64,000 nt of DNA from Candidatus Nitrospira neomarina (GCF_032051675.1 NZ_CP116968.1:4643001-4707000), one strand, 5' to 3'; positions 8,066 through 18,099 are shown, counted from the stretch's first letter. The notes: a model not told the origin generated them from the letters alone. Numbers and translations are program-made.

Positions 8066-8881
8066 ATGAATAATACGTACAATCCTTTTTCACCACTGAT
8101 CTGTGCTTGGCAGCACAGGACCTTGATTGCTCGCCTTGCCAAGCGAGAGATTGATGCTCGTTATCGAGGGTCGATGCTTGGGGTAATCTGGGCCTTTGTC
8201 GTCCCGATGCTCATGTTAGGGGTTTATACGTTTGTCTTTTCGGTCGTGTTTCAGATTCGATGGGAGGTGCCCACGGAAGAAAATGGCGCCTTTGCTCTGT
8301 TATTATTTTCCGGGTTGATTATTTTCAATCTGTTTTCCGAATGTGTCACGCGTGCTCCTGGTCTTATGCTTGAAAATGTGTCGTATATAAAAAAGGTAGT
8401 GTTTCCTCTGGAGATAATGCCTTGGGTATCGATATTGGTGGCACTTTTTAATGCGGCCGTAAGTCTTCTGATTTTGTTTATATTTTACCTCATAGTCCAT
8501 GGTTTCCCACCCCTAACGGTGTTGCTGTTGCCGGTGGTACTTTTTCCGTTTGTCCTCTTAATTGTAGGATTAGGTTGGTTTCTGTCTTCCATGGGGGTGT
8601 TTCTGCGTGATGTCCAGCCGTTGGTAGGCGTGATGACGACGATGATGATGTTTCTCAGTCCTATTTTTTACCCCCTATCGGCTATTCCTGAAACCTATCG
8701 AGGATTCATTCAGCTCAATCCGTTGACACCTGTCCTGAATGCGTCGAAATCGGTCATATTTTTAGGGCAAATGCCGGAATGGGTAGACTGGCTCCTGTAT
8801 ACGGTTGTTTTTTGGGTAGTGGGTTGGTTGGGCTTTGTCTGGTTCCAAATAACGCGAAAAGGATTTGCTGATGTCGTCTAA
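8066..8881 (+). CDS. wzm: ABC-2 type polysaccharide exporter permease (Wzm)
   Basis: 271 residues, the usual length for Wzm-type permeases. The N-terminal cytoplasmic segment has the family motif LAKREIDARYRGSMLGVIWA (residues 25-44), followed by six hydrophobic segments. A conserved loop around residues 190-215 (FLSPIFYPLSAIPE, then LNPLTPV) is typical of ABC2 O-antigen and capsule exporters. It would move an undecaprenyl-diphosphate-linked glycan across the inner membrane. It overlaps wzt by 11 bases, indicating translational coupling. It opens the polysaccharide locus. Confidence 0.9.
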   Translation: MNNTYNPFSPLICAWQHRTLIARLAKREIDARYRGSMLGVIWAFVVPMLMLGVYTFVFSVVFQIRWEVPTEENGAFALLLFSGLIIFNLFSECVTRAPGLMLENVSYIKKVVFPLEIMPWVSILVALFNAAVSLLILFIFYLIVHGFPPLTVLLLPVVLFPFVLLIVGLGWFLSSMGVFLRDVQPLVGVMTTMMMFLSPIFYPLSAIPETYRGFIQLNPLTPVLNASKSVIFLGQMPEWVDWLLYTVVFWVVGWLGFVWFQITRKGFADVV

Positions 8882-10349
8882 GAGCCTCTTTACAAAACCC
8901 TCAATCTTCTCACGGGACAAGAGTAGGGGAGAGGAAGCTCAACCCCCCTATCTCTTGTCGCAAGAATACAAGACTGCGGGGGTAAGTGGGCAAACCGTGC
9001 AGGAGGCCAATGACGTCGCCATACGCGTGCAAAATCTCTGCAAGTGCTACCAGATTTATGATCAACCACAGGATCGATTAAAGCAGTGGATATATCCACG
9101 ATTGCAAAGATTTGTCGGTAGGCCCTCCAAACAATATTTTTGTGGATTCTGGGCGCTCAAGGAAGTCTCGTTCGAGGTAAAAAAGGGTGAAACCGTTGGC
9201 ATTATCGGTCGCAACGGCAGTGGAAAATCTACGCTTCTGCAAATGATCTGCGGAACGCTCACCCCAACCAGTGGCAGCATTTTTACCTATGGCCGGATTG
9301 CCGCCCTGCTGGAATTGGGTTCGGGCTTCAATGCTGAGTTTACCGGGCGCGAAAACGTTTACATGAATGCCGCAGTGCTTGGACTGAGCAGAGCAGAAAC
9401 CGATGCGCGTATCGATGACATCATTGCATTTGCCGATATTGGCGACTTCATTGAACAACCGGTAAAAATGTACTCAAGCGGGATGATGGTTCGACTCGCT
9501 TTTGCTGTTCAATCCCAAGTTGCCCCCGCTATTCTCATTGTGGATGAAGCCTTAGCCGTTGGTGATGCAAAATTCCAGGCCAAATGCTTTGATCGTTTAA
9601 AGAAACTCAAGGATAGTGGGACCAGCATATTGCTGGTCACCCACTCTAGCGAACAGATTGTGACGCATTGCACTAAGGCACTATTGCTTGAAAATGGGAT
9701 GGTGCTGGAGTCCGGCCAACCTCGCGTGGTGGTGAATCGTTATATGGATTTGTTGTTTGGCAAAGAAAAAAAATCACCAGACGCCGAGCCCATCGTGGCA
9801 GCCACAACCGCTGCAAACGAGGCTGCGAACCTTAGGTGCTCGTTAAGTTATACGGAAGATGTGTTTGCCACTCGTCCCGGTTACAATCCGCACGAATATC
9901 GCTGGGGGGATGGTTCGGCCTCAATTTTGGATTTTTATTTGTCGGCAGATGGGGACATGTATCCTTATGCGATTTCGACGGGACAAACGGTCCATTTGGG
10001 TGTTTCATTTAGGTTTTCAAGTAGCCTAGTGCGACCAATATTAGGGATTACAATCAAAACCAAAGAAGGTGTAACCATCTATGGGGCTAATTCCGAAACA
10101 CTTGAAGCCAAAGAATTCAAATCATTGGGTCAGCATGGTCAAGTAGCTTATGCCAAGGCTGTCTTCTGTTGTCGTCTTGCGCCTGGAGACTATTTCCTTT
10201 CCTTAGGTATTGCCACCAAGCAGGGCGAAGTAGACACGCCTCACGACAGGCGTTATGACGCGATTCATTTTCAAGTTCGGCCAGAAACTAAATTTTTTGG
10301 CCTGGTGGACTTGGGTCTCCACTTAACGGCTCAGGAAATTGCGTTATGA
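8871..10349 (+). CDS. wzt: polysaccharide ABC exporter ATPase with C-terminal carbohydrate-binding domain (Wzt)
   Basis: 492 residues. The ATG at 8871 follows AAAAGGA at a good distance and is preferred to TTG at 8865. The ATPase domain has Walker A GRNGSGKST, the signature YSSGMMVRLAFA, Walker B ILIVDEALAVGD and a switch His in LLVTHS. Residues from about 320 form a Wzt-C-like beta-sandwich (YTEDVFATRPGYN through TGQTVHLGVSFRFSS and PGDYFLSLGIAT). In E. coli O8/O9a this domain recognises the capped non-reducing end of the finished glycan and couples capping to export. Its presence predicts a terminator enzyme nearby, consistent with the methyltransferase fusion that follows with a 4-base overlap. 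Confidence 0.92.
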   Translation: MSSKSLFTKPSIFSRDKSRGEEAQPPYLLSQEYKTAGVSGQTVQEANDVAIRVQNLCKCYQIYDQPQDRLKQWIYPRLQRFVGRPSKQYFCGFWALKEVSFEVKKGETVGIIGRNGSGKSTLLQMICGTLTPTSGSIFTYGRIAALLELGSGFNAEFTGRENVYMNAAVLGLSRAETDARIDDIIAFADIGDFIEQPVKMYSSGMMVRLAFAVQSQVAPAILIVDEALAVGDAKFQAKCFDRLKKLKDSGTSILLVTHSSEQIVTHCTKALLLENGMVLESGQPRVVVNRYMDLLFGKEKKSPDAEPIVAATTAANEAANLRCSLSYTEDVFATRPGYNPHEYRWGDGSASILDFYLSADGDMYPYAISTGQTVHLGVSFRFSSSLVRPILGITIKTKEGVTIYGANSETLEAKEFKSLGQHGQVAYAKAVFCCRLAPGDYFLSLGIATKQGEVDTPHDRRYDAIHFQVRPETKFFGLVDLGLHLTAQEIAL

Positions 10350-13300
10350 AATCACTCCTGTCAAAAGCGGGCTATGGGCTCAATCCCAAAACTGACGTCT
10401 GGTCGAGACCTGAATATCTCGGCATTGATTACGATGATGGCGAGATCATCGAGCAACGCCTCGCTGGGATCATTGAGCAGGCGAGTGATATTTCTGTTTT
10501 GTCTACAGAGTTACGTCAGCATTGCACGGACTGGCCGTCTCTGTACCACCTCAGCAGCACCCGAGCTAATATCTTGCGTCCATTTCAAAGCCTGTTGGAA
10601 GCCACGGATGTCCTGGAAATTGGCGCGGGATGTGGCGCCATAACACGTTATTTGGGGGAGTGTGGGGCCCATGTACTGGCTTTGGAAGGAACTCATCGCC
10701 GTGCAAGTATCGCGCGATCACGCACCCGTGATCTACCAAACGTCATTGTGGCGTCGGACAAATTTGATGACTTCAAATTGAATCACCAGTTTGATGTCAT
10801 CACACTCATCGGTGTGCTCGAATATGCAAACCTGTTCACGCCGGGGGAAGATCCTGCACTCGGGATGTTACAGCGAGTGAGATCCATGTTGAAACCCAAT
10901 GGGAAGTTGATTGTGGCGGTTGAGAACCAACTGGGGCTTAAATATTTTTCTGGCGCACCTGAAGATCACGTTGGGCAAGCTATGTATGGTCTAGAAGGAC
11001 GATACCGCAAAGATCAGCCACACACTTATGGGCGCAAAGTGCTGGCAGAGATGCTCAGACAGGCTGGTTTTGCGAGTTCGGAATTTATGGCGCCATTCCC
11101 TGACTATAAGTTGCCAGCTTCAATCGTAAGTGAAAGTGGGTTTTTATGTGAGGAGTTTGATGCCAGTGCTCTGGCATGGCAAAGCGTCAAGCGCGATCCA
11201 CAACTGCCGCCACTTCTGGCAATCTCACCTGAACTGGTTTGGCCGGTTCTCACGCAGAACGGAGTGGCGTTGGACTTGGCAAACTCATTTCTCATTGTGG
11301 CGGGGATATCTCTCAAGCACGTGTTGGATCCGTTTATCCTGGCCTGGCATTTCACAAGTGAACGGTCCAAAGAGTTCTGCAAGGAAACGCGGTTTTTATC
11401 CATCGACAATGGCGAAATCGAAGTTCAGTACTATCCCCTTGTGTCCGGTTCAACCATGCATATTCACGGTCGACTCTTGACGTTTAACATTCCAGAAAAA
11501 GCCGAATATGTGCACGGTAGGCCATTGTCTCAAGAGCTCATCCAGATTGTCACTCGGGATGGCTGGTGTATAGAAGAAGTTGCCGCATTTTTGAACCGAT
11601 ACCTGCAAATACTGCTTTCGATGAACGTATCTGGCGAAATTTCCTTGCCAATCGACTCTCCGGACATACCGTTACCAGGTGAACTTTTTGACGCGCTTCC
11701 GCAAAACATCATCGTTAGCCATGACGGGACATGGCAGGTCATAGATCAAGAATGGACATTGAACGATGACCTATCGGTCGGCAGGATGATTTTTCGTTCA
11801 CTGCATTTGCTCATTCATTCGGTGACGCGCTTTGGCACAACTGACCATGATTCTCTTGACACGCCATTAAGACTTTTTCTTGCTGTATTCAAAGCCATGG
11901 GCTTTGTCGTAACCGATGATACGATCGAACGTTACGCCAAGCAGGAGATAGAGTTGCAAACCGAAGTTGTCCGGCGGCCCTTGAGCTATGATGAATTTCT
12001 TCAATGGCTGCGCACGACTCCTTTGCCTCGTCAAAATCTGAATCAAGCCCTGGTTGAGCGTGATGGTCAGATCGCCAATCTCAAACAAGCTGCGGCTGAA
12101 CGCGAAATGCAGATCGCCAGTCTCAATAAGGCTGTGGCTGAGCACGAACGGATTGTTGGGGAATGGGATCAGCGTTTTGGCGTTCTGTATGAACGACTGC
12201 TGACGAAAGAGGAAGAATTACGTCGCATGCATTCATCCTTGCTTTGGCGAAATATCAGCAAAGTACGGATCTTGAGGGAACGGCTATGTCCAGAGGGCTC
12301 ATGGCGTGGAAGGGTTTGCGCAAGGTTGGTGCATTGGTTGAAGGGCTCAGATCTTCCTGTGACGCAAAATCGCCAATCCCCTGGTGGCTCGCTTGATCGA
12401 GTCCTAACGAGTGCAAAATCCCTATTGCCCGTTTCCCCTAACCGAAAACATCAATTGGTGTCGTTTGTCTTTGGACGGTTCGGCTCTTTCTTTCAACAGA
12501 CGGAAAGTTATCGGCGGTGGAAAGACAGGCAATTGCCTGTCCTTCATGAATCTGGAAATCTGCATTTCTCTCCTCAGAATCCTCCTCGTCAGCCGGTTTC
12601 TCTCATTCAGCTTGAACCGGGTGGGATGACCACGCTCATTCAGTCCTTCAATTTCACTGAAGTGGAGCAGCCCTTGGTGTCCATCGTGATCCCTGTCTAC
12701 AATCACCTGGAATACACTGTTTGTTGTTTGGCTTCGATTTTGAGTCATGTGCCTCAGTGTAGCTTTGAGGTGATTATCGTTGATGATGGGTCTCAGGATG
12801 AGACCCCCAATATTCTCCCGGATGTTCAGAATATTCGTTATTGCAGGAATGAGACAAATATTGGATTTCTCAATTCTTGCAATAAGGGTGCAACATTGGC
12901 TCGCGGCCAATATCTGTTGTTACTGAATAATGACACCCAGGTGCTTGAGGGATGGCTTGATGAATTGGTGAACACCTTCCAAGAACAATCAGAAGTTGGC
13001 CTTGTGGGTTCAAAATTGTTGTATCCAAATGGTGTGCTCCAGGAGGCTGGGGCCATTATTAAACCGGATGGCTCAGCGGAGCTGGTGGGGTTGAATGGTG
13101 ATCCGGACAGGCCAGAATATAATGTGGTGCGGGAGGTCGATTATTGCTCCGGAGCCTGCTTGCTCATCAAGGCTGAATTATTTAAGACCCTGGGGGGATT
13201 TGATGACATCTATGCACCCAGTTATTGCGAAGATTCGGATTTAGCCTTCCGTGTGAGAAAGTTAGGGAAGCGGGTCTTCTATCAACCACGTTCCGTGGTC

Positions 13301-14464
13301 GTTCACCATCTCAGCGTCAGCACCAATGATTCCAGGCACGCGAAGCTGCCTCTCATTGCGAAAAATAGTCGGATTTTTATGGAACGATGGAGCAATGAGC
13401 TGAAAAAGCTACATGAGGTTCGTGCGATCGCGTTTTTTCTTCCTCAATATCATCCCATTCCTGAAAATGATAGGTGGTGGGGCAAAGGTTTTACGGAATG
13501 GACGAATGTGACGAAAGCGCGGCCAAATTTCCAAGGTCATTATCAGCCCCATCTGCCGGCGGATTTGGGATTTTATGATTTACGTATGCCTGAGGTACGA
13601 GAAGAGCAAGCCCGGTTGGCTCGCCAGTATGGCATTTCGGCCTTCTGCTATTACTATTACTGGTTTGCCGGAAAGAAACTACTGAATCGTCCCCTTGACG
13701 AAGTGCTGCAATCCGGTTCCCCGGACTTTCCGTTCTGCCTTTGTTGGGCCAATGAGAACTGGACGAGACGATGGGACGGATGTGAGGAGGATATCCTCAT
13801 CGCACAGAGTCATACCCAGGCGGATCATGCTGGCTTTATTGCGGAGATTGCCCCCGCGCTGCTGGATCCACGGTATGTCAGAATACATGGAAAGCCTTTG
13901 GTGATTGTGTACCGACTCGGCCAGTTTCCGGAGCCGAAACGGACTGCGGATTTGTGGCGGGAATACTGTGTGAACGCGGGGATTGGAGAAATTTACTTAG
14001 CCTATGTTCAAAGCTTTGATCGGATGCCGATGGGAGATGATCCAAGTCTTTATGGGTTTGATGCGGCTATTGAATTTCCCCCTCATCGGTATCCGGTGCA
14101 AGCTGAGCTCTCACAACCCTTGATTAATCCTGAGTATCAGGGTGTGTTGTTTGATTATGTCCAGACATCCGAAAACTTTATACGAAGAACCTGGCCATCT
14201 TACAAACTCTTTAAAGGCGTGATGCCTTCGTGGGACAATACTGCGCGCCGGCAAGATGTCTCTCATGTTTTTGTGGGTGCAACTCCCGAACGATACGAAT
14301 ACTGGTTGCGACAGGTCGTTGAACAAACACGGCGATTCCATTTTGGCGATGAACGAGTGGTCTTTATTAACGCATGGAATGAATGGGCCGAAGGGAACCA
14401 CTTAGAGCCTGATCGGGCATTTGGTCATCAATATCTGGTGGCTACCAAAAACGGTCTGGGATAA
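10346..14464 (+). CDS. giant fusion: methyltransferase, kinase-like region, coiled coil, GT2 glycosyltransferase, GH99/WbsX-like domain
   Basis: 1372 residues, start overlapping the wzt stop as ATGA. Residues 70-260 are a class I SAM methyltransferase (DVLEIGAGCGAITRYL motif I near 88). Residues about 280-540 are not confidently assigned, but PQNIIVSHDG near 452 followed by WQVIDQEW near 467 resembles the catalytic-loop Asn and metal-binding Asp of small-molecule kinases. Residues about 565-635 form a heptad-rich coiled coil. Residues 775-1000 are a GT2 domain (VSIVIPVYNHLEYT, VDDGS, LLLLNNDTQ). Residues 1025-1372 match the GH99-like/WbsX domain (FFLPQYHPIPENDRWWG, WANENWTRRWDG, FINAWNEWAEGNHLEPD). 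Methyltransferase plus kinase plus coiled coil is the architecture of WbdD, the O-antigen chain terminator; a WbdD-like role is inferred. Confidence 0.8.
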   Translation: MKSLLSKAGYGLNPKTDVWSRPEYLGIDYDDGEIIEQRLAGIIEQASDISVLSTELRQHCTDWPSLYHLSSTRANILRPFQSLLEATDVLEIGAGCGAITRYLGECGAHVLALEGTHRRASIARSRTRDLPNVIVASDKFDDFKLNHQFDVITLIGVLEYANLFTPGEDPALGMLQRVRSMLKPNGKLIVAVENQLGLKYFSGAPEDHVGQAMYGLEGRYRKDQPHTYGRKVLAEMLRQAGFASSEFMAPFPDYKLPASIVSESGFLCEEFDASALAWQSVKRDPQLPPLLAISPELVWPVLTQNGVALDLANSFLIVAGISLKHVLDPFILAWHFTSERSKEFCKETRFLSIDNGEIEVQYYPLVSGSTMHIHGRLLTFNIPEKAEYVHGRPLSQELIQIVTRDGWCIEEVAAFLNRYLQILLSMNVSGEISLPIDSPDIPLPGELFDALPQNIIVSHDGTWQVIDQEWTLNDDLSVGRMIFRSLHLLIHSVTRFGTTDHDSLDTPLRLFLAVFKAMGFVVTDDTIERYAKQEIELQTEVVRRPLSYDEFLQWLRTTPLPRQNLNQALVERDGQIANLKQAAAEREMQIASLNKAVAEHERIVGEWDQRFGVLYERLLTKEEELRRMHSSLLWRNISKVRILRERLCPEGSWRGRVCARLVHWLKGSDLPVTQNRQSPGGSLDRVLTSAKSLLPVSPNRKHQLVSFVFGRFGSFFQQTESYRRWKDRQLPVLHESGNLHFSPQNPPRQPVSLIQLEPGGMTTLIQSFNFTEVEQPLVSIVIPVYNHLEYTVCCLASILSHVPQCSFEVIIVDDGSQDETPNILPDVQNIRYCRNETNIGFLNSCNKGATLARGQYLLLLNNDTQVLEGWLDELVNTFQEQSEVGLVGSKLLYPNGVLQEAGAIIKPDGSAELVGLNGDPDRPEYNVVREVDYCSGACLLIKAELFKTLGGFDDIYAPSYCEDSDLAFRVRKLGKRVFYQPRSVVVHHLSVSTNDSRHAKLPLIAKNSRIFMERWSNELKKLHEVRAIAFFLPQYHPIPENDRWWGKGFTEWTNVTKARPNFQGHYQPHLPADLGFYDLRMPEVREEQARLARQYGISAFCYYYYWFAGKKLLNRPLDEVLQSGSPDFPFCLCWANENWTRRWDGCEEDILIAQSHTQADHAGFIAEIAPALLDPRYVRIHGKPLVIVYRLGQFPEPKRTADLWREYCVNAGIGEIYLAYVQSFDRMPMGDDPSLYGFDAAIEFPPHRYPVQAELSQPLINPEYQGVLFDYVQTSENFIRRTWPSYKLFKGVMPSWDNTARRQDVSHVFVGATPERYEYWLRQVVEQTRRFHFGDERVVFINAWNEWAEGNHLEPDRAFGHQYLVATKNGLG

Positions 14465-14491
14465 CCGACGGTTCTCAATTTTCTATAAAAA

Positions 14492-15352
14492 ATGATTATG
14501 TTTACGTGGTTCAATGGAAAGCATGATTTCCTTCAATATGTAACTCAAATTAAATCGTATCAACTCGAGGCAGAGCGCTATCTTTCTTCGCAAAATGAGG
14601 TTTCCGGGTATTGTGCCGTATGTCGGGGGGTAAGGAAATTCACGGTAAATGCTGGAGTCTATTTCGGACTTCTCCCTAATCTCCGGGAAGGGTTGGTCTG
14701 TGAGTGCGGGTTGGGAAATCGCAATCGCCTGATCTATTCGGCCATTGCATTGGAGTCGGCAAATTATGCCGATGTGCAGATGGCTATATTGGAGAGAACC
14801 TCTGTGTTGTTTCAACGTCTTCAGGAAATCTACCCGGGGATTATCGGATCTGAATATATAGGAAAGGATGTCCAGGGTGGAACTATGCATACGGCGTGCG
14901 GAATCTCCGTCCGACACGAGTCTATTACGGGGTTATCATTTTCATCATGTTCGCTTGATGTCATTGTTCATAATGACGTGCTTGAGCATGTCTTTGACTA
15001 TAAAAAAGCGTTGGAAGAACTTTATCGGGTTCTGAGGAAGGGTGGAACTCTCATTTTTACCTGTCCCTTTTTCTTCAGGCTTGACCGGGAAATTCAAAAG
15101 GCCCGGATCCTGGCTGATGGATCTCTCGAGTTGTTGATGGAGCCAGAATACCATGGTGATCCCATTAACCCTCAGGGGGCATTGACGTTTTATCACTATG
15201 GCTGGGGATTGTTGGATGATTTAATCCTGTGCGGTTTTCGCGATGTCCGTGTCGGTGTCAATTACGATGTGTTTTCTGGATTGGTCTCGAATAATCATCC
15301 CGAGTATGAATATGGCAATATGCTTCCCATCATTATTCGTGCGGTGAAGTAG
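14492..15352 (+). CDS. class I SAM-dependent methyltransferase
   Basis: 286 residues, 27 bases after the large fusion. The N-terminal third holds two CxxC-like pairs (CAVCRG and CECG, residues 36-75) that may bind zinc. The methyltransferase core follows; the late strand-4 motif LDVIVHNDVLEHVFDYKKAL (about 152-171) and the post-core strand RVLRKGGTLIFTCPFF are typical of Methyltransf_11 enzymes. Glycine-rich motif I is not obvious. It may methylate a sugar in the glycan. Acceptor unknown. Confidence 0.75.
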   Translation: MIMFTWFNGKHDFLQYVTQIKSYQLEAERYLSSQNEVSGYCAVCRGVRKFTVNAGVYFGLLPNLREGLVCECGLGNRNRLIYSAIALESANYADVQMAILERTSVLFQRLQEIYPGIIGSEYIGKDVQGGTMHTACGISVRHESITGLSFSSCSLDVIVHNDVLEHVFDYKKALEELYRVLRKGGTLIFTCPFFFRLDREIQKARILADGSLELLMEPEYHGDPINPQGALTFYHYGWGLLDDLILCGFRDVRVGVNYDVFSGLVSNNHPEYEYGNMLPIIIRAVK

Positions 15353-15442
15353 TGGCTTTCCGAACTGACAGATTGTGATGTGTGTCTGATGAGTCTTCCG
15401 GGATGGCAAAGGTTTCATCATTCCTTCAGGAGAATCCTGCGT

Positions 15443-16378
15443 ATGGTCAATTTAGCTGAACAACCGGTAAGCGCGAGAGGTGAGATGGGGGCCTTGTGGC
15501 TGGACCTGCCTGATGCGGAACAGGAGGCTGTATCACGAGCCGCTCGGTATCCTTCGCACTATCCCAGGTTGGCCAAGGAGATGATCACCGAGGGATTTAC
15601 CATTTTAAAAGGGGTGATTGAGCCCGGTCTTTGCGATGCGGTGGTCAGTGATTATCAACGATATCTTGAAACCAATAAGGGATATGCCAATCAGTATATC
15701 GATGCCAAGGGGCGCCATCACAGATTGGTGAATTTCCATATGTCCTCCGAGAATGCCATGAAAATCGGATGTCACGATGAAATTATGAGGGTATTAGATT
15801 ATCTCTTCGGGTATAAAGCCGGCATTTATACGTCGTTAACCTTCGAATATGGCACCGAGCAGCCCATCCATCGTGATGCCCCTTTTTTTCATACCTTTCC
15901 TGTCAACTATTTTGTTGGCGCCTGGTGTGCCCTGGAAGACATAGAGCCTGATGCCGGTCCATTGATGTATGTGCCTGGAGGTCATCGATTTCCTTGTGAT
16001 CAGCATGCGATTTATAAGCGGGTTCGTGAGGCAAATCCTGATCAGCCGGATGATTGGTTGGTGCGCCATGCTCTCGAAGCCTATTATGGGGAAGTGATGA
16101 CCCGATCAGGAGCCATCGGAGCAACGAAGCAGGCTGTGTTGCAAAAGGGCGATGTCGCCATTTGGCATCCTCAACTGCCTCACGGTGGTGCCCCTGCAGT
16201 CAATCCACAGAGGACTCGGCGAAGCGTGGTATTTCATTGCGCACCGGAGACCTTACAGGTCTATCAGCACGATGTCTTTTTTCAGTTTGAGGACCCCGGG
16301 TTTCCTCCACCACGTTATGCCTTCGGATCCTATCAGGGCCGGAATTATGCTCTCGCAGGGGAAACCGCATTTCAATAG
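15443..16378 (+). CDS. PhyH-family Fe(II)/2-oxoglutarate dioxygenase
   Basis: 311 residues from ATG 15443, chosen because AGGAG (15428-15432) lies ten bases upstream; GTG 15380 and ATG 15389 in the same frame lack a ribosome site. Motifs fit phytanoyl-CoA dioxygenase-like enzymes: EGFTILKGVIEPGLCD at the N-terminal side, the metal triad H-x-D in PIHRDAPFF, and the distal His/Arg region in WHPQLPHGGAPAVNPQRTRR. These enzymes hydroxylate small molecules using Fe(II) and 2-oxoglutarate. Located among sugar methyltransferases and glycosyltransferases, it probably modifies a glycan or a sugar precursor; substrate unknown. Confidence 0.78.
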   Translation: MVNLAEQPVSARGEMGALWLDLPDAEQEAVSRAARYPSHYPRLAKEMITEGFTILKGVIEPGLCDAVVSDYQRYLETNKGYANQYIDAKGRHHRLVNFHMSSENAMKIGCHDEIMRVLDYLFGYKAGIYTSLTFEYGTEQPIHRDAPFFHTFPVNYFVGAWCALEDIEPDAGPLMYVPGGHRFPCDQHAIYKRVREANPDQPDDWLVRHALEAYYGEVMTRSGAIGATKQAVLQKGDVAIWHPQLPHGGAPAVNPQRTRRSVVFHCAPETLQVYQHDVFFQFEDPGFPPPRYAFGSYQGRNYALAGETAFQ

Positions 16379-16581
16379 TTGGTGGCCCCTATAAAACGCC
16401 GACGATGAGTATGTCGTAATACAGTAGAACAATTTTCTTCTCTCCTTCATGATTGTGAATGGACTGAAGGATTGGAGGTGGGTTTTTCAAGGTTTCCTTT
16501 GTTCATCCAGGTAGATTTTTGCGGATGCAACGGGAGGTATAGGTGTTCAGGATACATATGATAAAGGTTGTAGGCTAATCA

Positions 16582-17952
16582 ATGGGTACTTTTGTAGATT
16601 TTGTGGGCGTGGCAAAACAGGCTGTTCGTCATCATGGAGGAATCACCATGGTGTTTCGACGTCTGTGGCAGGTGTTAGCCTTTGAAGGATTTCTCGGACT
16701 GAAGAAAAAAGTAAGGCAATTGCTGGCTAATCGAAAGGCCTTCGCGTCCAGTGACGAATCGGATGGGATGATCCAATTGGAGACAGCCCCCAATATTGAA
16801 AAACATTCCAGTTCCCTGAGGGCTGTCCTTGCCCCTGGCGCCCTTCTATTGGGCCATCCCTATGAAGTGCTTGGTATGGGGGAGCATGTCCGATTGTCTG
16901 CCGCGGCATGTTCAGCGGCGGAAGTCCCATTCGGTATTCGAAATGTTCAGGGAGAGTATGGCATCCATTTGGCCGACATCCACCAGGATTTCCCTTTCAT
17001 GGATAAGATTTCCAGAACTGGAGCCTATCGGGCCAATGTCTTTCACATCAATGCGGATGAGATGGGAAATGCTCAAATTCACCTGGGCAAGGACCTTTTT
17101 GCGGGTCGGTATAATATTGGATATTGGGCATGGGAGTTAAGCCATTTTCCCGAGGCGTGGTGTCCGTCGCTTCAATTGGTGGATGAAGTTTGGGCTCCTT
17201 CTCGATTTATTGAACAGGCCATTGCCGATAAAACGGCTTCCCCGGTCATCAGGATGCCCTTGGCCGTGGAATTTCCAGAGCCCAACGGTGTGCGCAGGGA
17301 GGCCTTCGGATTGCCAGAGGATCGATTTTTGTTTCTCTTTTTTTTCGATTTTACCTCCTATGTCCATCGAAAAAACCCGCAGGCGGTCATTCGGGCTTTT
17401 TTGCAGGCTTTTCCCGATCTGTCGGATACGCGAGTCGGATTGGTTATTAAGATGAATGGCATGGGCTTGCGTCCAAAGGAATACCAGGCGTTTCTTGAAT
17501 CCATTGATTGTGAGGATCCTCGAATCATCTTGCTGGATAAGGTGTTGACTGACCGGGAAACCAAGTCCCTGGTCAAGCTGTGCGATTGTTTTTTGTCCCT
17601 GCACCGGTCAGAAGGCTTTGGCCGCGGGCTGGCGGAAGCCATGTATCTCGGGAAGCCGGTGATTGCGACCGGCTATTCGGGGAATCTTGATTTTACCAAC
17701 GCCCACAATTCGTGCCTGGTTGATTACCGGCTTATTCCAGTCGGGGACCAGGAGTATCCGTTTGCCAAGGGGCAGAAATGGGCGGACCCTGACATTGAGC
17801 ATGCGGTGTGGTTTATGAAGCGAGTCGTCAATGAGCCGCATTATGCGCAGACAATTGGTCAACATGCGGCGGACTTTATTAAAACCCACCATAGTCCGTT
17901 GGCCGTGGGAACCAAATATCGCGCTCGGCTTGCCGCCTTGAAGATCGTGTAA
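16582..17952 (+). CDS. glycosyltransferase, GT-B fold (first of tandem pair)
   Basis: 456 residues. The C-terminal half has the GT4-like nucleotide-sugar region: LSLHRSEGFGRGLAEAMYLG with the E-x7-E motif, then KPVIATGYSGNLDF. The central part (NIGYWAWELSHFPEAW, VDEVWAPSRFIEQA) is typical of glycosyltransferases found in bacterial polysaccharide clusters. The N-terminus (about 70 residues) is basic and variable. Residues about 195-438 are nearly identical at DNA level to the next gene, while the N-terminal third has diverged, so the pair was recently homogenised. Donor and acceptor sugars are unknown. Confidence 0.82.
   Translation: MGTFVDFVGVAKQAVRHHGGITMVFRRLWQVLAFEGFLGLKKKVRQLLANRKAFASSDESDGMIQLETAPNIEKHSSSLRAVLAPGALLLGHPYEVLGMGEHVRLSAAACSAAEVPFGIRNVQGEYGIHLADIHQDFPFMDKISRTGAYRANVFHINADEMGNAQIHLGKDLFAGRYNIGYWAWELSHFPEAWCPSLQLVDEVWAPSRFIEQAIADKTASPVIRMPLAVEFPEPNGVRREAFGLPEDRFLFLFFFDFTSYVHRKNPQAVIRAFLQAFPDLSDTRVGLVIKMNGMGLRPKEYQAFLESIDCEDPRIILLDKVLTDRETKSLVKLCDCFLSLHRSEGFGRGLAEAMYLGKPVIATGYSGNLDFTNAHNSCLVDYRLIPVGDQEYPFAKGQKWADPDIEHAVWFMKRVVNEPHYAQTIGQHAADFIKTHHSPLAVGTKYRARLAALKIV
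17163..17894 (+). repeat. direct repeat, copy A (about 732 bp, in glycosyltransferase gene)
   Basis: Matches 18744-19475 at a constant offset of 1581 bases with a single difference that I can find (G at 17235, C at 18816). Flanking sequence on both sides is clearly diverged. Confidence 0.9.
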
Positions 17953-18099
17953 CGGGTCCCGAAGGAGTAGAGATCATTTTTTATCTTGTGTGGTCCGTTC
18001 GATAAACTTTTCTCAATGGAGGCTTCTCTCCTACAAGAAGCGGGAAAATTTACAGACCATAGCGTTGAGAGTGACATGGCCATAGTCCGGGTATAATCA

